Shown here piece after piece: positions 17,605-25,164 of a DNA stretch of 64,000 bases. The notes beneath the pieces are model-generated. The model made no database searches. It was not told the DNA's origin and was given only the letters and a program-made list of their open reading frames with translations. Source of the stretch: Litoreibacter janthinus (GTDB taxonomy: Bacteria; Pseudomonadota; Alphaproteobacteria; Rhodobacterales; Rhodobacteraceae); contig NZ_FOYO01000001.1 in the NCBI RefSeq assembly GCF_900111945.1, forward strand, positions 1,619,751 through 1,683,750. Direction: 5' to 3'. The number at the start of each line of letters is the position of its first letter. The stretch's first letter is position 1. The position numbers and the translations under genes were made by a program.

Positions 17605-18732
17605 TTAGCTTTGGGGCGGCGGTGGCGGCAGGATCGTGAAAAGCTGTGCCAGCTCTTGCACGTCGTCGGCGGGCAGCCAGCCGTCCTGGCCTGCGGTCCA
17701 GACCAACGTGTCGCGCTGCAGCGTGCCATCGGCGGCCATGCGTCCCATCGAAGCTTTGGAGAACGGCCCTTTGGTTTCGCCTTTCTCGGCGATGTGCCAG
17801 ACATGCTCGACCGGAGGCGGGGGCGGGGGTGCCGCTTGCGTGGCTGCCGGGGCTTGAGGGGCCTGACCCCATGGACCTGCATGAGCCATTTGGCCCGCCA
17901 TTGCCATGCCCAGACCCGCGCCGATGCCTGCGCCCATGCCGCCACCTGCTGCACCCGTATTGGACGCCGCTGCGGTCATTGCTTCGGCGGCAGAGTACTG
18001 CGTGAATTTGCCCAAATCGCCCGCGATGCCCATCGAGGACCGCTTGTCCAACGCGGCTTCGACGGCAGGCGGAAGTGAGATGTTTTCGATGTAGAATTCG
18101 GGGATTGTCAGCCCGTATTGCGCCACGATAGGTGAAATGGCGGAGGCAATGAGCTTGCCAAGGTCGCCGGTATTCGCGGCCATGTCCAGCGCAGGGATAC
18201 CCGATGATGCGATGGCTCGGGAGAATTCCTGAACAATGATGTTACGGATTTGGTAGCTAATCTCGTCCATCGTGAATTCACCGTCTGTGCCGACGATCTC
18301 GCGCAGGAACACGGCCGGATCAGTGACACGAACAGAGTAGGTGCCGAACGCACGGATGCGCAGTGGTCCGAACTCTGGATCGCGCAGCATGATCGGGTTC
18401 TTGGTGCCCCATTTGAGGTCGTTGAAGCGGGTGGTGTTGACGAAGTAAATTTCAGACTTGAACGGTGACTTGAACCCGTGATCCCAGTGCTGGAGCGTGG
18501 TCATAATCGGCATGTTGTTGGTTTCCAACATGTAGAGGCCGGGGGTGAACACGTCGGCCAGTTGGCCCTCATGGACAAACACGGCGGCCTGACCTTCGCG
18601 CACGGTCAGTTTGGCGCCGTATTTGATCTCATGTCCTTCCCGCTCGAAGCGGGACACCATCGTGTCGCGGGTGTGGTCTACCCAGTGTATGACGTCGATG
18701 AACTCGCCGGTCAGAAAATCAAAAATACCCAT
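17605..18732 (-). CDS. SPFH-domain protein with C-terminal GYF_2 domain (YdjI-like)
   Basis: A 375-residue protein. Residues about 25-235 form the SPFH/virion-core-like domain (LTVREGQAAVFVHEGQLAD, then RAFGTYSVRVTDPAVFLREI). A Gly/Ala/Met-rich linker and a proline run follow near 265-310. The last 60 residues form a GYF_2 domain (HVWHIAEKGETKGPFS, then WLPADDVQELAQLF). It belongs to the YdjI group, whose Bacillus member is encoded with PspA and a zinc-ribbon partner. Neither signal peptide nor membrane helix is visible. It sits 27 bp after the DUF2927 gene, in the same train as telA and xpaC. Confidence 0.82.
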   Translation of the reverse strand: MGIFDFLTGEFIDVIHWVDHTRDTMVSRFEREGHEIKYGAKLTVREGQAAVFVHEGQLADVFTPGLYMLETNNMPIMTTLQHWDHGFKSPFKSEIYFVNTTRFNDLKWGTKNPIMLRDPEFGPLRIRAFGTYSVRVTDPAVFLREIVGTDGEFTMDEISYQIRNIIVQEFSRAIASSGIPALDMAANTGDLGKLIASAISPIVAQYGLTIPEFYIENISLPPAVEAALDKRSSMGIAGDLGKFTQYSAAEAMTAAASNTGAAGGGMGAGIGAGLGMAMAGQMAHAGPWGQAPQAPAATQAAPPPPPPVEHVWHIAEKGETKGPFSKASMGRMAADGTLQRDTLVWTAGQDGWLPADDVQELAQLFTILPPPPPQS

Positions 18733-18759
18733 GTGGTCCTCACTGAATGGTCTATTGGG

Positions 18760-19710
18760 TTAGCTCTCGCCGCCCAGAAGCTCGGACGCGATCACTTCGA
18801 TCACGGGGCGGGCCTGAGCGGGGGTGGAGCCGAGCGGAAGCCGCTCGTCATAGAGAATTTGAAGCAGAATCTCGTCATGCCGCGTGAGCAGCGCGAATTC
18901 GTCGTCATCGTTGAAGATCGACGGCCGCGCGGCAGGGCTGTCATTGCTCAGGCCAAGCCCTTGCGCGATTTCTTCGTGATAGCAGCTTTGGCGCAGCAGA
19001 TCGGGATGCTCCGCCCGCACGATTGCCACAGCGGAATGGAAGCTGTCAGGCGTCGACGCGTCGGAGAACGCATACACGGCGCAATAGATCGGCTTTGGCA
19101 TATTGGTGATCTGCGAGGCAATGCCCGCGTCCAAACCGGGAATGAGGCGCATCAGCTCCGGGCCGAAAGCTTCGATTTCGTCGACGGTCAGAACCGCCAC
19201 GTGGAAGTTGCCCTTGCCGCGGGTGACACCAACCGGCGCGCCGGACACGCGTGCCAACCGCTGGGCATAGGCTGCAACGGTTTTTTGATCTTTCACGCGG
19301 ATATCGCGCGACACGGCGGGGCCAAACTGCATGGAGATGTTGACCGGCTTTTCCCAGCGTTGCACGCGCCCTTCGGAGCGTTCGTTGGTATAAAGCCCGT
19401 TTACCAACGTGAATTCGTTGAACACACCGATCTGGATGAAATTATTGACCAGTTGGCGTTTGGAGAACGGTGTATCAATGCCGCCCCCATCAGTGCGCAT
19501 TAGCCCTTGCGACAGCAGACTGCGCTGCACTTGGGCGTAGTAGGCCGACAATTCCTTGGAGCGGGCAGACGGCTCCACAAGCTTGGGTGCAGTGACCCTT
19601 GGGGGAGCCTTGCGCTGTTCGGGGCGGGGGCTGCTCACAGGTTCGTCGCAGGCTGACAGCGTCAAAGCCATCAGCCCCGCAAGAGCTATATGAAGTGCCC
19701 CCTTCACCAC
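18760..19710 (-). CDS. DUF2927 lipoprotein
   Basis: A 316-residue exported lipoprotein. The N-terminus is KGALHIALAGLMALTLSAC, a lipoprotein signal with LSAC lipobox, followed by a proline-rich linker and a DUF2927 region containing CYHEEIAQGLGLSND, which resembles a metallopeptidase HExxxxLG pattern. I chose GTG at 19710 (or the adjacent GTG at 19707), directly after the telA stop; no ATG lies at a suitable distance. The open frame to 19977 overlaps telA and is not used. Close packing suggests coupling to telA. Function unknown; a protease-like fold is possible. Confidence 0.78.
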   Translation of the reverse strand: MVKGALHIALAGLMALTLSACDEPVSSPRPEQRKAPPRVTAPKLVEPSARSKELSAYYAQVQRSLLSQGLMRTDGGGIDTPFSKRQLVNNFIQIGVFNEFTLVNGLYTNERSEGRVQRWEKPVNISMQFGPAVSRDIRVKDQKTVAAYAQRLARVSGAPVGVTRGKGNFHVAVLTVDEIEAFGPELMRLIPGLDAGIASQITNMPKPIYCAVYAFSDASTPDSFHSAVAIVRAEHPDLLRQSCYHEEIAQGLGLSNDSPAARPSIFNDDDEFALLTRHDEILLQILYDERLPLGSTPAQARPVIEVIASELLGGES

Positions 19711-19711
19711 T

Positions 19712-20899
19712 TTATCCGGCAGAGCTACCGATGTTGTGGCCAGAGGCGGAGCCGCGTGCAGTCGCAGAGGCCAGCGTGTCGCGCAGTTCCTCTTCCATAT
19801 GTTGCAGCTCCACTTCCGCTTCGGCCCGCTTGCGCTTGCCTTCGTCGGCGATCTGGAGGCTTTCCTCGATCGTGCCGATAAGGTCCGCATTGGCTTGCTT
19901 GACGGCTTCGATGTCAAACACACCGCGTTCCATTTCCTCGCGGATAGCCTTGTTGGCAGTGCGCAGATTCTTGGCATTGGCGGTCAACAGCTCGTTGGTC
20001 AGATCGTTCGCATCGCGCACGGCGGCGGCGGCCTCGGAGGAGCGTTGGATCGTCAGGGCCTGTGCCAGCTGTGTTTCCCAAAGTGGGACGGTGTTGACGA
20101 GCGTCGAGTTGATCTTTGTCACCAGCGACTTGTCGTTTTCCTGCACAAGCCGGATGGACGGCAGGGATTGCATCGTCACCTGACGGGTCAGCTTGAGATC
20201 ATGAACGCGACGTTCCAGATCGTCACGCGCGGCGCGTAAGTCGCGCAACTCTTGGGCGACCATGACCTGCTCATTCTCGGCGGCAGCCTTAACGGCGGCT
20301 TCCTTGGCTGGGATGTCTTTGGTGTCCAGCTCGGCGATCTTTTCCTCGCCAGCCGTGATGTAGAGCGCCAGTTCGTCGTAGAAATCCAGCGTGCGGTCAT
20401 ACAGAACATCAAGCGATTTGATGTCTTTGAGCAGGATATGCTCGTGTGACAACAGATTGTCGGTGATCCTGTCGATCTGGCCTTGGACGGTTTCGTAACG
20501 GGCCATGAACTTGGCGGCAGGCGCAGCGCGGCCCAAGAGTTTTTCCCACCACGACCGCTCGCGGCGCATGTCCATTTCCGAAATCGAAAAACCTCGGATA
20601 GTGGTGACGATGTCGCGAAGACTGTTACCCGCGGGACCAACATCCTTGTTCTTAACATCCGCCAGCATGGATTGGCTGATCTCCTGCAGGCCCGCTTGCG
20701 CACCGGATCCGAAGGACACGATGGAATTCGTGTCAGTCATGTCGATCTCGTCCATGCGGCGACGTATTTCGGCGGCGACGGGTGCATCTGCTTGCGCCAG
20801 TGGCACCAGATCGGTCGAGGGCTCTTTCAGGACCACTGCGGTTAGCTCTTGCAGTGCTTGGGTGGATTGTTCTGCCTTTTGGCGCACGGTGTCGGACAT
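19712..20899 (-). CDS. telA: TelA family toxic-anion resistance protein
   Basis: A 395-residue, largely helical TelA/KlaA (YaaN) protein. It has the SIVSFGSGAQAGLQEISQSML segment, WWEKLLG after an RGF segment near 105-125 and long coiled-coil stretches between 125 and 375. No membrane segment. Family members are linked to tellurite, nisin and cell-envelope antibiotic tolerance, without a defined biochemical activity. It begins 2 bp after xpaC ends and touches the DUF2927 gene, and the xpaC-telA pair matches the xpaC-yaaN pair in Bacillus. Confidence 0.9.
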   Translation of the reverse strand: MSDTVRQKAEQSTQALQELTAVVLKEPSTDLVPLAQADAPVAAEIRRRMDEIDMTDTNSIVSFGSGAQAGLQEISQSMLADVKNKDVGPAGNSLRDIVTTIRGFSISEMDMRRERSWWEKLLGRAAPAAKFMARYETVQGQIDRITDNLLSHEHILLKDIKSLDVLYDRTLDFYDELALYITAGEEKIAELDTKDIPAKEAAVKAAAENEQVMVAQELRDLRAARDDLERRVHDLKLTRQVTMQSLPSIRLVQENDKSLVTKINSTLVNTVPLWETQLAQALTIQRSSEAAAAVRDANDLTNELLTANAKNLRTANKAIREEMERGVFDIEAVKQANADLIGTIEESLQIADEGKRKRAEAEVELQHMEEELRDTLASATARGSASGHNIGSSAG

Positions 20900-20901
20900 G
20901 G

Positions 20902-21786
20902 TTATTCCCCTTCTGTCAGGCGGATGCCTTCGCGCTGCAAACGGTCGCGCAGCACGTCGATTTCAATATCTAGATCGGTACGATTATCTGACAGAAGCGC
21001 CTGATTTTTCGCGGTGAAATTCGCCTCTAGGTCGTCAAGAAGCGAGGTGTAATCAGCCTTGACCGACGGATCGCGGCCTTGGGCGTAAAGCTTGGAAAAC
21101 TTGATCGTCGCGTCTTTGGCCCCGAGCAAATACACGCCAAGGTAGCGTCTTGCGGTGGTCAGATCGCGCGGATCGTTCTCAACCGTGCGGAAGAACGCGC
21201 GGGCGGTGGCTTGGAACTGATCCACACGGGCGATCATTGTGCGGTCGCCAGAGATGGCAATTGCGTCAGACATCGCGCGCAAGTGCCGCTCTGCCTCGTC
21301 GACGGCGCGCGCGACGCGGTCCGTCTGGAACGTGTCTACGCCCTCCAGCGCCTTGTCTCGCATAGGATCAAACCCAAAGGAGGTCAGGTGCAGCGCGACG
21401 GCGATGATCCCGTAAAGGATGCCGTCCATCAGGCTGGTATCAAAGGTAGCGACACCCACGCCCAACCCCAAGGCAATCGCCCCGAACAGCTTGCGTGGAA
21501 TGGCGGGGCGGCGAGCGATGGTGCGCGCCTCATAGGCGTTTTGCGCGTCGATCCCTTCGCGCGTCAACCAAGCGCCAAGCGTCATCAGCGCAAACGCCCC
21601 GATAGCCACAGCCATATCCTGCGCACCGTCACCGATGGAGGTGAAAAGGATGGGCAGGGCGACAAGAAACAGAAGGTTCGCCCGCGTGCGTCCGCGCGCA
21701 GGTCTCTTGCCGGATAACGGGGAGGCTTTTGACGGCGTCGCATTGCCGCCGTTGGGACTGAACTGCCCGCCGAATTTCTGCGCCAT
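20902..21786 (-). CDS. XpaC-like 5-bromo-4-chloroindolyl phosphate hydrolysis family protein
   Basis: A 294-residue XpaC-family protein. A polar, basic first 35 residues precede four hydrophobic segments (about 37-55, 58-75, 95-112 and 118-135), then a helical cytosolic domain with RAVDEAERHLRAMSDAI and YLGVYLLGAKDATIKFSKLY. Despite the name, hydrolase activity was an expression phenotype and no catalytic motif is apparent. ATG 21786 overlaps the stop of a 26-codon reading frame (TGATG). The frame is open to 22038, but that would run through a terminator hairpin. Membrane partner of TelA, by context. Confidence 0.83.
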   Translation of the reverse strand: MAQKFGGQFSPNGGNATPSKASPLSGKRPARGRTRANLLFLVALPILFTSIGDGAQDMAVAIGAFALMTLGAWLTREGIDAQNAYEARTIARRPAIPRKLFGAIALGLGVGVATFDTSLMDGILYGIIAVALHLTSFGFDPMRDKALEGVDTFQTDRVARAVDEAERHLRAMSDAIAISGDRTMIARVDQFQATARAFFRTVENDPRDLTTARRYLGVYLLGAKDATIKFSKLYAQGRDPSVKADYTSLLDDLEANFTAKNQALLSDNRTDLDIEIDVLRDRLQREGIRLTEGE

Positions 21787-21866
21787 CAGATGGCGCCCGC
21801 TGATGCCATGGCGACAAGGGCCAAGAGCAATACGTAAGCTATTTTTTGGATGGAACTGGCAGACAT
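21786..21866 (-). CDS. Putative 26-residue membrane peptide upstream of xpaC
   Basis: A short frame too small for routine calling. It starts at ATG 21866 behind a GGGGGCGG ribosome-like site and ends in a TGA that overlaps the xpaC ATG. The predicted peptide is one hydrophobic helix (KIAYVLLLALVAMASAG) with a polar start. The position and stop-start overlap suggest translational coupling: a leader peptide or a small membrane subunit. No homology is claimed. Confidence 0.4.
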   Translation of the reverse strand: MSASSIQKIAYVLLLALVAMASAGAI

Positions 21867-21896
21867 ACCGCCCCCGATGGCCGTTCTCGAAATCAA

Positions 21897-21928
21897 TTGC
21901 ACGGCAAACATAAGGGTTTGCCGTGCAA
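21897..21928 (-). terminator. Hairpin between terC and the xpaC-telA train
   Basis: A perfect 13-bp inverted repeat (21897-21909 with 21916-21928) and a 6-base loop lie 12 bp after the terC stop. On the minus strand the hairpin is followed by TTGATTTC, a weak T run. It probably ends terC transcripts or partly insulates the xpaC train. Confidence 0.75.
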
Positions 21929-21940
21929 CTTACCAGATGC

Positions 21941-22765
21941 TCAGTGACCGCCGCCTTGCGTGCTGCGGCGCTCGGCGGCCAACTTCTTGGCGTAGCCGGA
22001 CTGAATGAATTCGACAGCAAAGAGAACAACCACAGCAAAATAGAAGGTCGACTTGGACATTGGCACGATCGGGTAGCCGAAGACCATCAGAGCAAGATCG
22101 TCGTTATGAGTGGCATGGGAGGCAGCGACGCCGGCCTCGCCGAGCAGTACCACGCCGACGATCAGCAGGATGAACAGGCCAAGCACCTCATACATGCGGT
22201 TCTTCTGCAGGAAGGCTGTCACACCGTCCGCCAGCACAAGCATGGCGATACCGGAGATCAGGATCGCTGCCGCAAGAACAGGGAAGACGTCGGTGATGGC
22301 GATGGCGGACAGAACCGAGTCGAAGCTGAAAATGAGGTTCATAAAGACGATAAGCCCCACAACCTTGGCGGCCGACTTGCCGGATTTACCTTCCACATCG
22401 TGATCCAAATGCTCCACGGACAGCATGTGGCCGATTTCTTTCACGGCAGTGTACATGATGAACACACCGCCAAAGATGAACACGCAGGTGGCAAAATTGA
22501 CGCCACCAGTCAGTATGCCGTCCCATTCGAAGATAAAGAACGGCTCGGTCAGGGACCCGAGCAAGCTCACCATCAAAAATAGCAAAATAACCCGCAATGC
22601 GACAGCGAGGATGATGCCCCAAAACCGCACGGCCTTTTGCTGCGCGACAGGGGCGCGTTGGCTTTCAATCGAGATGTAGAGCAGGTTGTCGAAGCCAAGA
22701 ACGGCTTGCAGAAAGCACAGCATCAGAAGATTGCCGAGATTTTCGATAGTTATCAGGTCGGCCAT
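21941..22765 (-). CDS. TerC family integral membrane protein
   Basis: A 274-residue polytopic membrane protein of the TerC family. Acidic residues inside membrane helices are conserved: LGFDNLLYIS near residue 24 and FSFDSVLSAIAITD near 145, as in metal-ion exporters of the family (Alx, MeeF). About seven helices are visible; the His/Asp-rich loop (SVEHLDHDVEG) faces the cytosol. ATG 22765 is chosen because an AGGGG site precedes it. Recent work on the family points to manganese export during metalation of secreted enzymes; older work to tellurite resistance. It lies upstream of, and on the same strand as, the xpaC-telA genes. Confidence 0.88.
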   Translation of the reverse strand: MADLITIENLGNLLMLCFLQAVLGFDNLLYISIESQRAPVAQQKAVRFWGIILAVALRVILLFLMVSLLGSLTEPFFIFEWDGILTGGVNFATCVFIFGGVFIMYTAVKEIGHMLSVEHLDHDVEGKSGKSAAKVVGLIVFMNLIFSFDSVLSAIAITDVFPVLAAAILISGIAMLVLADGVTAFLQKNRMYEVLGLFILLIVGVVLLGEAGVAASHATHNDDLALMVFGYPIVPMSKSTFYFAVVVLFAVEFIQSGYAKKLAAERRSTQGGGH

Positions 22766-22841
22766 AGTTGCCCCTCGCACTTAAGTGTTCATTTTGTCCT
22801 ATGACATACAGAACACTCAGCGGGGGGCAAGGTTCCGACCG

Positions 22842-23633
22842 CTACTGCCGCCGCCGCTTGTTTTGAGGAGGCTTTTTCTTCAGCATGGGTTTTTCGTTGT
22901 CTTCGCGCAGGCCAAGTTGTTCACGCAGCACGCGGCCTTTAACCTCTTCAACCTCGCCGGGTTTCAGCTCGTTCAGGCGGAAAGGGCCGTAGCTGACGCG
23001 GATCAGGCGGTTCACCTTCAAGCCGACTTCGCCCATCGCGCGACGGATTTCGCGGTTCTTGCCTTCGCGGATGCCTACGGTCAGCCATGCGTTTGCACCT
23101 TGTTGGCGGTCGAGCGTAACTTCCATGGGTTGGAATTTCTCGCCGTCGGCGACGATCCCGCGGCGCAGCGGATCAAGTGTGCTGTCTTCCGGCGTGCCGT
23201 TCACGCGGACACGGTATTTGCGCAGCCAACCTGTTGAGGGCAGCTCCAACTGGCGTTTGATGGCGCCGTCATTGGTGAGCAGCAGTAACCCTTCGGAGTT
23301 AATGTCGAGACGGCCGACACTAACGACACGGGGCAGGGTGTCTTTGAGCGCCTCGAAAACCGTGTCGCGGCCTTTTTCGTCAGATTCGGAGGTCACCAAC
23401 CCGATGGGTTTGTAGTAGCGCCAAAGGCGTGTCGGCTCCGGCGCGGCCAAGGGTTTGCCGTCGACCACGATTGCGTCGGCCTCGGTGACGTTGAGGGCAG
23501 GGGACAGGATCTGCTTGCCGTTCACCGTGACGCGGCCTGCCTCGATCATAGCTTCCGCGCCACGTCGCGACGCAACGCCCGCGCGGGCCAAAACTTTGGC
23601 GATGCGATCGCCTTTGGGTGTCTGAGTGCTCAT
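22842..23633 (-). CDS. rluB: RsuA/RluB-family pseudouridine synthase
   Basis: A 263-residue rRNA pseudouridine synthase. An S4 RNA-binding domain occupies about residues 8-60 (RIAKVLARAGVASRRGAEAMI) and the catalytic domain follows with VGRLDINSEGLLLLTNDG, which contains the active-site aspartate, and GIREGKNREIRRAMGEVG. The last 20 residues are very basic. ATG 23633 gives the usual family start. RluB (23S rRNA U2605) is the likeliest assignment; RluE/RsuA cannot be ruled out by reading alone. It is divergent from tadA by 52 bp. Confidence 0.87.
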   Translation of the reverse strand: MSTQTPKGDRIAKVLARAGVASRRGAEAMIEAGRVTVNGKQILSPALNVTEADAIVVDGKPLAAPEPTRLWRYYKPIGLVTSESDEKGRDTVFEALKDTLPRVVSVGRLDINSEGLLLLTNDGAIKRQLELPSTGWLRKYRVRVNGTPEDSTLDPLRRGIVADGEKFQPMEVTLDRQQGANAWLTVGIREGKNREIRRAMGEVGLKVNRLIRVSYGPFRLNELKPGEVEEVKGRVLREQLGLREDNEKPMLKKKPPQNKRRRQ

Positions 23634-23685
23634 GCAGGTGGGCCTACGCCCTTGGCGTGGCCTTGTGAAGGGGGTATCCGAAGTC

Positions 23686-24135
23686 ATGGTGTTTACCTCG
23701 CATATGGAATTGGCCTTGCATGAGGCGCGTCTGGCCGCCGAACGGGGCGAGGTTCCGGTCGGGGCTGTCGTCGTGTCCGACGCCGGTGACGTGTTGTCCA
23801 AAACAGGCAACCGAACGCGAGAATTGAACGACCCCTCAGCACATGCGGAGATGCTGGCAATCCGGCAGGCCTGCGCGGCACTTGGGTCGGAACGACTGGT
23901 CGGCTGCGACCTCTATGTGACGTTGGAGCCTTGCGCGATGTGCGCGGGGGTAATCGCAGCCGCACGCGTCGCCCGCGTCTACTATGGCGCAACCGATCCT
24001 AAGTCCGGGGGCACGGCGCATGGCGCACGGGTGTTTTCCCACCCGCAGGCCCATCATAGCCCAGAGGTGTATGATGGCATCGACGCGCAGGCCTGCGAGG
24101 CGCTTTTGGTCGAGTTCTTCGCCGCGCGGCGCTAG
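23686..24135 (+). CDS. tadA: tRNA(adenine-34) deaminase
   Basis: A 149-residue zinc-dependent deaminase that converts A34 of tRNA-Arg(ACG) to inosine. The active site is complete: HAEM (zinc histidine and catalytic glutamate) near residue 52 and PCAMCAG near 82. It is preceded by a GAAGGGGG ribosome site. The upstream open frame overlaps the divergent rluB start and is not used. Essential in most bacteria. Confidence 0.96.
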   Translation: MVFTSHMELALHEARLAAERGEVPVGAVVVSDAGDVLSKTGNRTRELNDPSAHAEMLAIRQACAALGSERLVGCDLYVTLEPCAMCAGVIAAARVARVYYGATDPKSGGTAHGARVFSHPQAHHSPEVYDGIDAQACEALLVEFFAARR

Positions 24136-24505
24136 GACAAGAAAGCCACGCTTTCAAGCGATGCCGCTTGACCCTAGGGAAATACGTTTCTCACGACTCA
24201 CTTTTTGCGCTAGGGAGGCCCCGTGCAACCCAGCAACAAAAAGGAGGGCGCATTATGAAAAGCTATAATCGTTCTCTGACGCGCTGCTGGACCGGCTTTG
24301 GCATGTTTGCGTATGCGCAGCCGTATTTAGGCCTGCAGGCCTAACGCACCTCCGGCGCCTTTGGTGTCATTCCTTCAAACCTAAACTCAATCATATTTCC
24401 GGATTTCCCCTGCGCATGGCGTTTTCGCGTCTTGTGAATTGGGGTTCGGATCAACCCTGAAAGGCCCCGATGCGTGTTCCGCGCATATGGGGAGAGTGAC
24501 CAAAA
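24136..24505. other. 370-bp gap after tadA holding one short reading frame
   Basis: No conventional gene is supported here. It contains the 29-codon frame at 24255-24344, a TTGACC at 24168-24173 that could be a -35 element without a good -10, two copies of CTAGGGA about 36 bp apart, and a perfect 14-bp palindrome (24329-24342). The part from 24345 to 24480 shows nothing that I can name. Confidence 0.5.
24255..24344 (+). CDS. Putative 29-residue small protein
   Basis: A short frame with an unusually strong ribosome site, AAGGAGG at 24241-24247, seven bases before ATG 24255. The peptide starts MKSYNRSLTRCW and has a hydrophobic, aromatic-rich second half (FGMFAYAQPYLGL). The end of the frame coincides with a 14-bp palindrome. 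I recognise no family. It could be a translated small protein or a leader peptide; no amino-acid biosynthesis operon follows that would suggest attenuation. Confidence 0.5.
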   Translation: MKSYNRSLTRCWTGFGMFAYAQPYLGLQA

Positions 24506-24778
24506 ATGAATGCACTACCTCTTGAACCACGCCCTGTGTTGACTGACACGCTGGACGAGCTGATCAATGACCACGGGCTGCACCGTGTTGTGCTAACGCT
24601 TCTGGGAAGGTTGGCCAAGCGGACCCGTCCGCCCGATATCAAGGTCGGGCCCAAGGCTGCCGATGTGCCCGGGCTCGACCTGCTGAATGATCATCTGAGG
24701 GCCGATCTGGGCTTGCCGCCCGCCGCGCCCAATCGGGCGATGGTGGAGCTTGAAGCGTTATGGGGCCGCCGGTTTTAA
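24506..24778 (+). CDS. Small conserved-looking hypothetical protein
   Basis: A 90-residue soluble protein starting at ATG 24506 with a GGGGAGAG ribosome site. It reads as a helical start (DTLDELINDHGLHRVVLTLLGRLAKR) then a proline-rich middle and a second helix (NDHLRADLGLPP). There is no signal peptide, membrane helix or metal motif. Codon use matches its neighbours, and it sits 98 bp upstream of gatC in the same direction. I do not recognise a family; the first half could be a DNA- or protein-binding helix pair. Confidence 0.65.
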   Translation: MNALPLEPRPVLTDTLDELINDHGLHRVVLTLLGRLAKRTRPPDIKVGPKAADVPGLDLLNDHLRADLGLPPAAPNRAMVELEALWGRRF

Positions 24779-24876
24779 TCGGCCGCGCTGGGCAGAGCGA
24801 TCTGCCCAGCGACTCTGGCGCTTGAAGCCCGTCCAGCGCGACGTTAAACGGGGGCAAGTTTGGCAAGGAGACCTTC

Positions 24877-25164
24877 ATGTCCATCGACACCGCAACCGCC
24901 GCCCGAGTGGCAAAGCTGGCCCGTATTGCGGTGCCGCAAGAAGATTTGCCAAAGCTCGCCGACGAGCTGAATGGCATCATTGCCTTCATGGAGCAGCTTA
25001 ACGAGGTGGATGTGGAGGGTGTCGAGCCAATGACCTCCGTGACACCGCAGCGCCTGAAACGCCGCGAAGACGTAGTGACAGATGGCAGTCAGCAAACGGC
25101 AGTTTTGGCCAACGCGCCGGACGCACGGGAAGGCTTCTTTGCAGTGCCAAAGGTGGTTGAATAA
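24877..25164 (+). CDS. gatC: Asp-tRNA(Asn)/Glu-tRNA(Gln) amidotransferase subunit C
   Basis: A 95-residue GatC, the small subunit that stabilises GatA and bridges it to GatB. The standard pattern [12 protein letters not shown], then [22 protein letters not shown], is complete. Its stop overlaps gatA. A GGAGA ribosome site precedes it. gatB is not in the window, which is usual for alphaproteobacteria. Confidence 0.97.
   Translation: MSIDTATAARVAKLARIAVPQEDLPKLADELNGIIAFMEQLNEVDVEGVEPMTSVTPQRLKRREDVVTDGSQQTAVLANAPDAREGFFAVPKVVE

Noticed and set aside
18760..19977. A 405-residue open frame instead of the 316-residue lipoprotein
   Set aside because: The first 90 residues lie inside telA and lack a signal; the GTG at 19710 gives a clean lipoprotein.
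20902..22038. A 378-residue version of the XpaC-like protein
   Set aside because: The extension would read through a 13-bp terminator hairpin and into terC; ATG 21786 fits better.
22842..23810. Longer start for the pseudouridine synthase
   Set aside because: It would overlap tadA coding sequence; ATG 23633 gives the family start.
24329..24342. 14-bp palindrome as a restriction/recombination or regulator site
   Set aside because: It lies inside a possible small reading frame and nothing else supports a binding or recombination role; reported only as part of that gap.
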